Assembly (NCBI RefSeq): GCF_029338395.1
Contig: NZ_CP119809.1
Span: 2,976,001 to 3,040,000 of the forward strand
Length of the DNA stretch: 64,000 nt
Direction of reading: 5' to 3'
Origin: Halorussus caseinilyticus
GTDB lineage: Archaea; Halobacteriota; Halobacteria; Halobacteriales; Haladaptataceae
Of the stretch, positions 42,218 to 50,548 are shown one piece after another. Positions within the stretch are counted from its first letter, which is position 1. Each line of letters begins with the position of its first letter. The notes below the pieces were generated by a model. That model ran no database searches, had not been told where the DNA came from, and saw only the letters and a program-made list of their open reading frames with translations. The translations under genes and the position numbers were made by a program.

Positions 42218-43765
42218 TCAGCCCTCGGGTCGGTACTCCGCGACGAGTACGTCGTCGTTGTCGAACACGACTTCGAACTCTGCGGACGCTCTGACCGACC
42301 GGACCTTCGCGGGCGGTTGGCCGTCGGTGTGAAGATAGAGGTAGTCGGGCGTGACGTTCGCCTCGTCCATCTGCTCGGAGAGACAGGTCGCGTTCTCGCA
42401 GACGTTGAGCGAGAAGTACCGCGCCTTCTGTCGTTTCCACTCGTCCGCGCCCACCCACTCGACGCCCCAGTAGCCTATCAGGAGCGTGCGGTCCGAGAGG
42501 AGCGGAAGCCACTCGGCGGTTCGCTCGCCCACCGAGACGAACGTCGCGTCCGGACGGGTCTCCGAGCGAATCCACTCCGTCGCCTCGATGTCCCCGTCGC
42601 CGAGGTGACTCGGCATCCGGTTGTCCGCGCCGAAGACGGTCTGGTACTGACTGACCGGGTAGTTCGTGGCGAACATCGCGCCCGCGCCGACGCTGTAGGA
42701 GAGCAGTAGCGCGACGACCGCGAACGAGACTGCCCGGTCGGGAACTCGGAGTTCGAGTTCGAGATTCCGGCGAACGAGCGGAACCAAGTCGGCGACGAGG
42801 ACCCGCGCGCAGACAAGCGCCACGACCACGAACAGGAACTGGGACTTGTGGGTCACGAGCGCCAGCGACCCGTACCACGCCGGGAGGAACCACTCCCGGC
42901 GGGCGACCAGCAGGACCGCTCCGAAGATGAACAGGACGTGCCAGAGCGGGAGCAGTTCCGTCCGCGGCGGGACCACCATCAGGAGTCGCGCCGCGCCCGC
43001 CGACAGCGAGGCCAGACCGCCGTGAGTCCCCGAGGCGTTGAGGAACGGCGTAATTCCGAACCGAGAGACGACGGTGGCTAGCCACGGCGCGGCGACGAGG
43101 AACCCGCCGCCAGCGACGGACGCCGCGAGCAGGAACCCGCGCCGGGTTCGGTCCAACCCCGCCCAGAAGGCGACGTAACTCGCGCCGAAAAAGAGGGCGT
43201 ACCGGACGTGACTCAGCAGGGTGAGTCCGAACAGGAGGGCACCCGCGAGCGCGTACCGGCGTCGGCGCTCCCGGAAGAGGCGGACGCCGACGTAGAGTCC
43301 GGCGAGCGCGAAGGCGTACGCGCCCGCCCTGACGACGCCGCCCGACGAGACGTGCCACTTGAACACCTCGGGCGAGGTGGCACCGATGACGGCCGCAACC
43401 GCCGCTTGGCGTCGGGAGTCGAGTAGTTCGTACGCCAGCAGATAGAACGGGACGACGTACGCCGTGGCGTACACCTGCGGCAGAATCCGACTCGCCGCCA
43501 GCGGTCCCATCCCGAGCGTCTCGCGGACGAACGCCAGCAGATAGAACATCAGCGGCGGATAGGCGAACGGCAGACCGTCCGCCGTGTATCCGTGAATGGT
43601 CCGCGGAATCACGTACCCGTTCGCGGCGAGTTGGTTCGCCATCTCGTTGAAGAGACCGGCAGTCAGCGTCGGGTACTCGTAGGCGAGGAGGTGCCCGCCG
43701 GAGACGAGCAACGACGCGACGACGGCGGGAGCGAGGTAAGGAAGATGACGCTTGAGTGGTTTCAT
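42218..43765 (-). CDS. Polytopic membrane protein, GT-C-type glycosyltransferase-like
   Basis: A 515-residue protein with about 10 hydrophobic segments in the first 390 residues and a soluble C-terminal part. An outward loop early in the chain (YPTLTAGLFNEMANQLAANGYVIPRTIHGYTADGLPFAYPPLMFYLLAFV) is like the first loop of dolichyl-phosphate-sugar dependent GT-C enzymes, where an acidic residue is catalytic. The C-terminal part (ATEWIRSETRPDATFVSVGERTAEWLPLLSDRTLLIGYWGVEW) resembles the extracellular domain of related haloarchaeal membrane proteins. It probably transfers a sugar to a lipid or glycan outside the cell. Donor unknown. Confidence 0.65.
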   Translation of the reverse strand: MKPLKRHLPYLAPAVVASLLVSGGHLLAYEYPTLTAGLFNEMANQLAANGYVIPRTIHGYTADGLPFAYPPLMFYLLAFVRETLGMGPLAASRILPQVYATAYVVPFYLLAYELLDSRRQAAVAAVIGATSPEVFKWHVSSGGVVRAGAYAFALAGLYVGVRLFRERRRRYALAGALLFGLTLLSHVRYALFFGASYVAFWAGLDRTRRGFLLAASVAGGGFLVAAPWLATVVSRFGITPFLNASGTHGGLASLSAGAARLLMVVPPRTELLPLWHVLFIFGAVLLVARREWFLPAWYGSLALVTHKSQFLFVVVALVCARVLVADLVPLVRRNLELELRVPDRAVSFAVVALLLSYSVGAGAMFATNYPVSQYQTVFGADNRMPSHLGDGDIEATEWIRSETRPDATFVSVGERTAEWLPLLSDRTLLIGYWGVEWVGADEWKRQKARYFSLNVCENATCLSEQMDEANVTPDYLYLHTDGQPPAKVRSVRASAEFEVVFDNDDVLVAEYRPEG

Positions 43766-43922
43766 TCGAGCTTCGATTTTGTTCTGAAATCACTACCACA
43801 TAATTGTAGTGTTACGACGCTCGTCACGACTGGCGGACGCGACGAGTTCGGAAAATAGCCGGTCGGTCGTCGGTTCGGTCCTCGGCGCGGTCGGTCGTCG
43901 GCCGTCCGCGCCGGGAGCGCAG

Positions 43923-44264
43923 TCAGTCCTCGGTCCAGTACATCAGGGCTTCCTTGGGTTCGCCGCAGTTGGGGCACTCGTCGGGGATGCCCTCGTCTAT
44001 CTCGCCCATCTCGCCGCAGTTGGTACACCGCCACATCAGTTCGCCCTCGCCGAACTCGTGGCCCGCGCGGGAGTGTTCGACGCTCATGCTCTCGACGCCT
44101 TGCCGGGTCGAGACGAAAAAGCCCCCTTTGTCGAGTCCCCGAATCCGGCCGAGTTCCTCGCCGTCCTCGTCGTAGACGGTTTGGCCGAAATCGACTTCCA
44201 GCGTCTTCTCTGCCGCTTCCACGTCGCCGTCGTCTTCCACCGGTTGCTCCCCATGTCCACTCAT
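43923..44264 (-). CDS. DUF7130-like protein with C-terminal zinc ribbon
   Basis: A 113-residue protein. The N-terminal half forms a PRC-barrel-like beta part (VDFGQTVYDEDGEELGRIRGLDKGGFFVSTRQGVESMS). The C-terminal half is a rubredoxin/rubrerythrin-like ribbon with two CxxC pairs (CTNCGEMGEIDEGIPDECPNCGEPKE). A haloarchaeal family with redox or metal-sensing potential; function unknown. ATG 44264 has a TTTATC box about 28 nt upstream on the minus strand. It lies downstream of polC but is separated by strong hairpins, so it is probably transcribed alone. Confidence 0.8.
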   Translation of the reverse strand: MSGHGEQPVEDDGDVEAAEKTLEVDFGQTVYDEDGEELGRIRGLDKGGFFVSTRQGVESMSVEHSRAGHEFGEGELMWRCTNCGEMGEIDEGIPDECPNCGEPKEALMYWTED

Positions 44265-44427
44265 GCCCAAGTATACGGCGTCGTGAGTGATAAAGCCCGT
44301 CGCCGATTCGGGCGAGGAGGGTGCAGTGAGTACCGGCGGTTCGATGCAGTGGCGGTGCAGTGAGTAGGTAACTCCACCGCGAGCGAGGGAGCGAAGCGAC
44401 CGACCGAGCGGACCAAGGAACCGTCGA

Positions 44428-44452
44428 AGCCCCGCGCCGTGGGCGCGGGGCT
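44428..44452. repeat. 11-bp hairpin in the polC 3' region
   Basis: AGCCCCGCGCC (44428-44438), loop GTG, exact complement 44442-44452, followed by a smaller GGCG/CGCC hairpin. The GAAGCCCC beginning recalls the start of the two-copy structured element (5084, 63004) but the rest differs. A direct repeat GGTGCAGTGAGTA occurs twice just upstream (44319-44368). Confidence 0.5.
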
Positions 44453-44482
44453 GAGGCGGTGACGCCGCGTTTTTCGTGAACG

Positions 44483-44533
44483 TTTTGCCGCGCTCGGAAA
44501 TTCGCCTCTGGCGAATTTCCGAGCGCGGCAAAA
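44483..44533 (-). terminator. 24-bp perfect inverted repeat behind polC
   Basis: Arm 44483-44506 (begins TTTTGCCGCGCTCGG) and its exact complement 44510-44533 have a 3-nt loop. It lies 4 nt beyond the polC stop; on the minus strand the arm ends in TTTT preceded by AAAA on the other side, so it has the form of an intrinsic terminator. It is by far the longest hairpin in the window. Confidence 0.55.
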
Positions 44534-44537
44534 GGTT

Positions 44538-47500
44538 CTACATGAAGTCCGCGATGCTCCCCTGCTTGTTCTTGTCGTTCTCGAAGATGGACTCCAGTCG
44601 TCGGTCCATGATTTCGAGGCGCTGTTTGGTGTACTCCCGGCAGTCGTACTTTTCGGCCACCTGAATCGCCGTCTCCATGTACTTGTTCACCGACCCTTGG
44701 TGGACCGTGAGGTTGACCTGCCCGCCGCAGTTGCGACACTCCTTGGTCAGGGGCATCCGGCGATACTTCTCGCCGCAGTCGAGACACCGGGTCTCTTGGC
44801 GCGAAAAGGCCCGGAGGTTCCCGATGAGGTCCGGCAGGAAGTGGTACTCGATGACGCGCTCTGCCACGTCGGTCTCGTCCACCGACCGGAGTTTGCGCGC
44901 GAGTTCCAACTGGGCGTCCATCTTGTCCATCATCGACCCGAGGGTCTTGTACGCCGAGAGGTCCGGGCCGAGCGCGATGTTGGAAGTGTCGTGGCTGTGG
45001 TGGAAGTCGGTGTACTCGCGGTCGGTGCCCAGCGTCTCCTCGGCAATCGTCATCACGTCCTCGACTTCGCCGGGGTCGGCCATCTCGCGGGTCGCCTCGT
45101 AGAACTCGCGAGGGTACTCCCGCACGATGTCCATGTTGTGGGCCTCGTCGTCGATTTCCGAGGGGTCGATGCGCGAGGACATGACGAGAGGCGCGTCCAT
45201 CCGCCCGCCGCGTTTGTCGGGTAAAAATTCTTTACTGAAGTTGAGCAGACCGTCCATCAGGAGCATCACGCAGTCCTCGTCGCCGTCGCATTGGCCAGTA
45301 AAGAGGTCGTTTGCAACGAGTGTGTGAGTGTCTTCAACTGTAAGGGAGTACGTCTGGTCAACTTCGGAACTGGCGATTTTAACGGACTCTACCTCGTCTA
45401 GCCAAAGTTCTCCACCATCACTGAAGATACGCTGAGAGCGAATGGGAGTAGAATCAACCGTGTTCTCTAATGTTTCGGCCTTCCTGTCGAGGTCAAATCC
45501 AATTTTGTCGCCGAAGAGGACCGCATTCTCCGAAGTTATTTTAAGAACCCAAGATTCGAACTCGGGTACCGGCTCCTCATCGTAGAACTCGGCGATTTCG
45601 CCCGTCGAAGGGCGACGAATCTCGGTGTAGACCTTACTGGCAACGCCAAATCGCTTCAGCATTGCCACAAGGTCGTCTTTCAATTCATCGCTAACGGTGT
45701 ATGCCCGAATATCAATCCTCTCTCTCGCCACACTTCCATCCCCGCTAAAGTAAGAACGAAGAAATTCTTTGACAATTGGTTTTGGAGAGTTCACGATGCA
45801 CTCCGGGACTCGCTTCTCTTCAGCAGAGCTACCAGCGTCGATGACCTCCGTGAAGAGAGAAGCCACGAGACGACTTGAAGTCGTAATCTTCCACTCGTTT
45901 TCTTCGTATGGCGTCACCGAAAGTTCGTCTTCGAGAGTTTCGATGATGTGCTCTCGCGGTTCCTCGTCCGGCGTACAGATAGTCATCTGATAGAACTCGC
46001 CTTCTTCAGAGCGGGTGAAACCTTCAGCAGTATAGTACCCGAGAACCTTCGCTATGTCTTGTCCGATAGTTAGAACCCGGCTTACCGAGGCAGTATCACG
46101 CCGAACGCCGAGTTTGAGGTCGTCCGGAAGTCTTTCGAGAGTCCCCTCTTTTCCAAACAGCGTGATGAACACTGAGGCCGGGACGCTATCCCGATTGACC
46201 CAGTTGTAGACGGACGAATCGCTCTTGCCAAGATTCTCTGCAACTGGTTTGAGGTACCCCTTCCCCTCGGTGCCAGAGTTGAACATGTCCTTTATTCTCT
46301 TCCCACCGAGTCCTCGAATCATTAGTTCCTCGTTCGGAATAGAATCGAGGTGAAGAAACTCTTCGAGGAGGTCAATTGATGTGTACCCACCCTCGAACTC
46401 GACTTCCTTCGGGGAGGGAATTTCGTCACCAGCATCTAATTCCCGAGCCTCAACGTCCTGAATGCCATCGGGAGTCCAGCGACGCATCGAGTGGTCCGGC
46501 GTGACCGTAATCTCTCGCCCGCTTCGCGTCTCGATTTCCACGAGATGGTCCGGCGCGGGATGCTTCGAGACTGCCTTGACTGGCTTCTGAACGACTTCAC
46601 CGTCGTCGTCCACCGACGGGACCCACACGTCGCCGTCCAGTTCTTCGATTAGCGCGCCGAAGTCGTCTTCTCGCGGGTCGTCGAGTCGCTTCTCGACCAA
46701 CGTTCGAATCTCGTCGTGGTGCCACTCGCCGGACTCGTCTTCGTACCAGACTTTCGTCTCGGGGTGGAAGCAGTTCCGACGCTTTGCGGCGTGGAAATAC
46801 GGATGTGCGTAACCCACGGCCGCCGAGGTGAACCCGACGATTCGGCCCACGACCGCCGCGGAGGTGTGGGGTGCCATCCCGAAGACGAGTTCGCCGACGA
46901 GTTCCTCGCGTTCGTCCATCTCGTAGAACCGGTCGAGTCCGTAGTACTGTTCCAGCAGGTCGTCCACGAAGTCGGCGGTCTGGAGGAGATGTTCGGCCGC
47001 ACCGTCCGAGAGAACGATGTCTTGGACTTTAAGTTCGACCAGTTGGTCGTCGTGGCGAAGCGAGTCGCCGTGAACATCTTCCTCGTATCCGAGCGACCGG
47101 AGGTGGTCGGCGCTCACGTCGAGTTCCGAGGGTCGGACCGCGGTCACGGGCAGGTCCGTCATGTCGTAGCGGACCGTGCCGTCCTTGAACGCCGACACGT
47201 CGTGTTTCGCCCGGAGGATGCCCTTCTCGATGGGTTCGGGCGTCTTGTACGACGACGACAGCCCTTTGACGCCTTTCAGCGTGTCGAAGGCGTTCTCACG
47301 CTCGCCGACGGATTCGAGCGCCGACCGGAACTCGTCGTTCACGTCGATGGTTCGGTACTCGACGGACGTGGCCTCCACCTCGCAGTTGTCGCACACCGCG
47401 CGACCCGACTCGTCCAACTCAACGACCGAACCGCAGTCGGGGCACTTGAAGTGGGCGAAAGTGTTACCGCCGCACTCCGGACACTCGCACTCGAAGGTGT

Positions 47501-49565
47501 GTTCGCCGCAGTCCTCGCACTCCCGGCGGCCGACCTGCGCATCGACCAGTCCGGGCGTACTCTCCATGTCGGGGGCGTGCTTGGCGGCGGCGGCCACGTC
47601 GCGCTGACTGCCGCCCGCCTCGCCGATGGGAAAGAGGGTGTGGACCGCGGGCGAGAGTTCGCGCTCCTCGGACTTCTCGGGGCGGCCCATCCGGTTGCCG
47701 ATGCGGGTCGGCGCTCGCTCGCGGACCTCGAAGGGCGCGACTTCGTTGACCGCCCGGACCGCGTTGTCCCCGTCCTCCGCTTCGCCCCAGTTTCGGGCCT
47801 CGGACGAGAGGTCGGCCCACGTCTTTTCGAGGTCGTCGGAGACGCCGAGCGAGCGAGCGAGCGGACGCCACTCGGGGATTCGAATCTCGTCGTCGGCCTG
47901 CTCGTGGGGGACGAGGATGCATTCGAGCGCGGTCCGGACCGTCTCGGTGAACGCGACGACGAGCGTTCCGTCGCCGCCCTCGCCGCCGACGACTTCGCCG
48001 TCGGCGACCGTCTCGGCCAGCGCCTCGAACTGTGCGACGGTGAGGTCGTGCCAGAGGTAGGTGTACTTCGGGTGGAGCGGACAGTCGTGCTCGGTGGCCC
48101 ACGTCAGGGCTTCGTCTGGACTCGGGTCCGAGAGGTCCACGCTCGGGGAGTCCCGGAGTGCTTGCACGTCAGCGCCCGCGTGTTCGAAGTCCTGTTCCCA
48201 CCACTCGACGGTGTAGGAGGCGGGCGCGAGCGGGTGGTTGTTCTCCACGAACTCGCCGTAGTTGACCAGATACTCGCCGAGGTCCAGAATCTTCTCGACA
48301 CCGTTGCGCAGTTCCAGCGCCTCCTCGGGGTCGTCGATGCGCCGAACGTCGCCGTTGGCGAGTCGGACCGTCGGTCCCTCGATGGAGTCTACGGGGACGA
48401 CCCCCGCGGCCTTGCCGGGTCGCTCGGTCTTGATTTGGGTCCCGGTAGCGAGGAAGTCGTCCACGAGGTGCATCGTCGCGGGGTGGACGCCCGCCGTGGC
48501 GAACCCGTGGTTGCGTGCCCGGCCGTAGCGCAGGCGGAAGCCACCCGACTCGCTCGGGTGGCCGAAGACCGGGCGTCCGGCGATGAGGTCCCGGAGGAAC
48601 TTCTTGGCGGGGTCCACGCGCGGCGGACCCGAGACTTCCGGGGCGTCTTCGTCGGCGTCGTCCTCGGCCGCGTCCGCCTCGTCTTCCTCGTCGTCGCTCG
48701 CGTCTTCTTCGTCGGCGTCGTCCTCGCCGATGGTGCCGTCGATGAGGTCCTGCAACCACGGCCAGTCGATTTCGTCCAGATTCCGGGTGTAGCGCTGAAT
48801 CTTCGGGGCCTTGAGCGCGATACCCTCCGCGAGGACGAGACACATGCCGCCGCGGGCGTTGTTGGTATCGACCCGTTCGAGGTCCCGGAACCCCGAGACC
48901 TCTTCGTCGCCGGTCGATTCCCCGTCGAGCATGATTGGCATATGTTTCGCAATGAATTTTGTTTCTTTATCCTTGGGAGAGTATTGTAAGCCGGTCTCTT
49001 TGTCGTAGAGAGTTATCTCCTCGGCGTAGCGCTCTATCTCCTCCTCGCGGGCGTCGTACTCCGACATCCCGACCAGCGCTCGGGTGTAGTCGGCCACGAG
49101 GACCGACAGTGCTTGGGCGGTCCCGCCTGCCGACCGAATCGGCCCGGCGTAGTAGACGTTGACGAACTCGCTCCCGTCGTCGTTTTCGAGGACCTCCACC
49201 ATGTCGATGCCCTCGATGGGCGCGGCGACCACGCCCTCGGTCAGGAGAGCGACGGCGGTCCGGACCGCGCCCTCGACCTTTCCGGCCTTGCTCTCGTAGT
49301 CGCCGACCCGACCCTCCGCGAAGTCCTCGGCGAGTTCGAGTGCCGCTTCCTCGCGGGACATCTCGCCCTCCAACTCCCGGACGCGCTCGGCGACGCCCTC
49401 GATGCCGAGGATGTTCTCCACCCGGTCGGCCATGTCCTTGGCGACCGGAATCTCGACCTCGGGTTTGGGGTCGCCGCTGTTCGCGCGGGCCTCGCGCGCC
49501 ACGTCGAAGGCGTCGTCCAAGTCGTCTTCGAGGTCCTCGAAGTAGTCCTCGTCCTCCGCCCGCAT
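44538..49565 (-). CDS. polC: DNA polymerase D large subunit (DP2) containing an intein
   Basis: A 1675-residue precursor; 1181 residues remain after removal of the intein (932-1425). DP2 is the catalytic subunit of the replicative polymerase D of Euryarchaeota. Visible parts: N-terminal region MRAEDEDYFEDLEDDLDDAF, GPIRSAGGTAQALSVLVADYTR, an Asp/Glu-rich linker (about 275-310), a Cys-rich zinc region (CEDCGEHTFECECPECGG...CPDCGS...CDNC, about 705-755), the catalytic DGDED directly after the intein, and the C-terminal zinc finger CLDCGEKYRRMPLTKECRNCGG that contacts PCNA/DP1. It ends GSIADFM. The upstream PPC gene is 1 nt away, so they are cotranscribed. DP1 is not in this window. Confidence 0.97.
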   Translation of the reverse strand: MRAEDEDYFEDLEDDLDDAFDVAREARANSGDPKPEVEIPVAKDMADRVENILGIEGVAERVRELEGEMSREEAALELAEDFAEGRVGDYESKAGKVEGAVRTAVALLTEGVVAAPIEGIDMVEVLENDDGSEFVNVYYAGPIRSAGGTAQALSVLVADYTRALVGMSEYDAREEEIERYAEEITLYDKETGLQYSPKDKETKFIAKHMPIMLDGESTGDEEVSGFRDLERVDTNNARGGMCLVLAEGIALKAPKIQRYTRNLDEIDWPWLQDLIDGTIGEDDADEEDASDDEEDEADAAEDDADEDAPEVSGPPRVDPAKKFLRDLIAGRPVFGHPSESGGFRLRYGRARNHGFATAGVHPATMHLVDDFLATGTQIKTERPGKAAGVVPVDSIEGPTVRLANGDVRRIDDPEEALELRNGVEKILDLGEYLVNYGEFVENNHPLAPASYTVEWWEQDFEHAGADVQALRDSPSVDLSDPSPDEALTWATEHDCPLHPKYTYLWHDLTVAQFEALAETVADGEVVGGEGGDGTLVVAFTETVRTALECILVPHEQADDEIRIPEWRPLARSLGVSDDLEKTWADLSSEARNWGEAEDGDNAVRAVNEVAPFEVRERAPTRIGNRMGRPEKSEERELSPAVHTLFPIGEAGGSQRDVAAAAKHAPDMESTPGLVDAQVGRRECEDCGEHTFECECPECGGNTFAHFKCPDCGSVVELDESGRAVCDNCEVEATSVEYRTIDVNDEFRSALESVGERENAFDTLKGVKGLSSSYKTPEPIEKGILRAKHDVSAFKDGTVRYDMTDLPVTAVRPSELDVSADHLRSLGYEEDVHGDSLRHDDQLVELKVQDIVLSDGAAEHLLQTADFVDDLLEQYYGLDRFYEMDEREELVGELVFGMAPHTSAAVVGRIVGFTSAAVGYAHPYFHAAKRRNCFHPETKVWYEDESGEWHHDEIRTLVEKRLDDPREDDFGALIEELDGDVWVPSVDDDGEVVQKPVKAVSKHPAPDHLVEIETRSGREITVTPDHSMRRWTPDGIQDVEARELDAGDEIPSPKEVEFEGGYTSIDLLEEFLHLDSIPNEELMIRGLGGKRIKDMFNSGTEGKGYLKPVAENLGKSDSSVYNWVNRDSVPASVFITLFGKEGTLERLPDDLKLGVRRDTASVSRVLTIGQDIAKVLGYYTAEGFTRSEEGEFYQMTICTPDEEPREHIIETLEDELSVTPYEENEWKITTSSRLVASLFTEVIDAGSSAEEKRVPECIVNSPKPIVKEFLRSYFSGDGSVARERIDIRAYTVSDELKDDLVAMLKRFGVASKVYTEIRRPSTGEIAEFYDEEPVPEFESWVLKITSENAVLFGDKIGFDLDRKAETLENTVDSTPIRSQRIFSDGGELWLDEVESVKIASSEVDQTYSLTVEDTHTLVANDLFTGQCDGDEDCVMLLMDGLLNFSKEFLPDKRGGRMDAPLVMSSRIDPSEIDDEAHNMDIVREYPREFYEATREMADPGEVEDVMTIAEETLGTDREYTDFHHSHDTSNIALGPDLSAYKTLGSMMDKMDAQLELARKLRSVDETDVAERVIEYHFLPDLIGNLRAFSRQETRCLDCGEKYRRMPLTKECRNCGGQVNLTVHQGSVNKYMETAIQVAEKYDCREYTKQRLEIMDRRLESIFENDKNKQGSIADFM
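45291..46772 (-). mobile_element. Intein with LAGLIDADG homing endonuclease in polC
   Basis: A 494-residue intein, residues 932-1425 of the precursor, between ...KRRN and C-DGDED. Block A begins with Cys932 (CFHPETKVWYEDES). Block B is EITVTPDHSMRRW with the Thr-x2-His. Two LAGLIDADG-type helices are VLGYYTAEGFT and FLRSYFSGDGSV, and the C-terminal block is YSLTVEDTHTLVANDLFTGQ before Cys1426. The last intein residue is Gln, not Asn, and the penultimate is Gly, not His. Its DNA is visibly richer in A/T than the flanking polC exteins, as expected for a mobile insert. The site directly precedes the catalytic aspartates. Confidence 0.93.
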
Positions 49566-49566
49566 G

Positions 49567-49986
49567 TTAGAGCCAGAGGTCGAGGTCGGTGAGTTCGTCG
49601 GGTTCGCGCTCCAGTTCCTCTTCGAAGGTCCGCATGTACAGTTCCCCGGCGAACACGGTGGCCGAGTCGAGGTGGCCCGCGAGCGTCTGGCCGCTCTTGC
49701 GCGAGAGGACGGCGTGGGTGTGTGCGAACCGGTCGCCGTCTAGCCACGAGACGTTGCCGACGCAGGCGGCGACTTCGAGGGGTTCGTCGAACTCGACTTC
49801 GCGGTACTCCAGTTCCGACTGGTCGTAGTACCAGACGGTGGCGTTCTGCACCGCGCCCATGGCGACGAACCACGCCGCGTCAACGTCCTCGTCGGCGGCG
49901 AGACGCTCGATTTCGGCACGCCAGTCCTCGCCGTGGCCGAGTCGTGCTACGAACTCGCGGTCCCCTGAGACCTCCCGGTAGTTCAT
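49567..49986 (-). CDS. PPC-domain (DUF296) DNA-binding-type protein
   Basis: A 139-residue protein that is a single PPC/PCC domain: EFVARLGHGEDWRAEIERLAADEDVDAAWFVAMGAVQNATVWYYD, then EPLEVAACVGNVSWLDGDRFAHTHAVLSRKSGQTLAGHLDSATVFAGELYM. In plants the domain accompanies AT-hooks; prokaryotic members are stand-alone trimers of uncertain role, possibly regulatory. The conserved HTHAVL and GHL...VFAGE segments are present. It precedes polC with 1 nt between stop and start, so the pair is translationally linked. A role in polymerase expression is only suggested by this position. Confidence 0.9.
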   Translation of the reverse strand: MNYREVSGDREFVARLGHGEDWRAEIERLAADEDVDAAWFVAMGAVQNATVWYYDQSELEYREVEFDEPLEVAACVGNVSWLDGDRFAHTHAVLSRKSGQTLAGHLDSATVFAGELYMRTFEEELEREPDELTDLDLWL

Positions 49987-50086
49987 GTTGCGTGGAAAGA
50001 GGACCGTCGGGAAAAAGGTTCAGTATTGGCTCGTTACCGGGAGAGGCGACGAACCGCGTCGAAGAACCGAGAGCGACGAGAGACCG

Positions 50087-50254
50087 CTACTGCCAGTCTT
50101 GGAGGGCGACACTGCCGGATACGGGAACCGAAAGCCACGCGTCGTCGGCCGTCGTGTCTGCGATGATGAGTCGCTCCGTGCGACCATCATCGTCTAGCGA
50201 GGCCATAACCTCGCGCTGTGCGACCGATTCCGGGGTGGCCGTGTTCGGGGCCAT
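50087..50254 (-). CDS. Small haloarchaeal protein (DUF7556-like)
   Basis: A 55-residue ORF from ATG 50254 to TAG 50087: MAPNTATPESVAQREVMASL..., then ERLIIADTTADDAWLSVPVSGSVALQDWQ. The composition is that of haloarchaeal protein, and the ending with a Trp near the C-terminus looks like a short conserved haloarchaeal family I associate with DUF7556. The region holds no other credible gene. Role unknown. It lies upstream of the PPC-polC operon, on the same strand, separated by 100 nt. Confidence 0.6.
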   Translation of the reverse strand: MAPNTATPESVAQREVMASLDDDGRTERLIIADTTADDAWLSVPVSGSVALQDWQ

Positions 50255-50548
50255 ATGTGACACATGGTATCATGGGGTAATAAACGCTCCGGAACAGCAA
50301 ACGGGTGGTCGAAATCGAAGCCTTCAAGTGATGATAATTGGTACCACACCACGTTACTGCCATCATACTGTCACGAAAACCAGATGCGCCCGAACCCGAA
50401 AATCTCCACATCTCGTCGGAGACAGCCGTAAAAAAGGAAAAGAACCGACGGAATACGTCTAGAGACAAAGTAATTCGGGCGTTAAGCTGTCCTTTCTCTA
50501 AGTAACAAACGGTAAGTTTATCCGGTCCGCTTTACAATGAGTGCTTGG

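Noticed and set aside
42195-43799. A 534-codon minus-strand frame overlapping the GT-C-like gene
   Set aside because: Arginine-rich translation in the wrong frame of a gene with clear transmembrane segments.
46716-48989. A 757-codon plus-strand open frame
   Set aside because: It lies entirely antisense to polC, whose motifs are unmistakable. The translated sequence has no recognisable domain.
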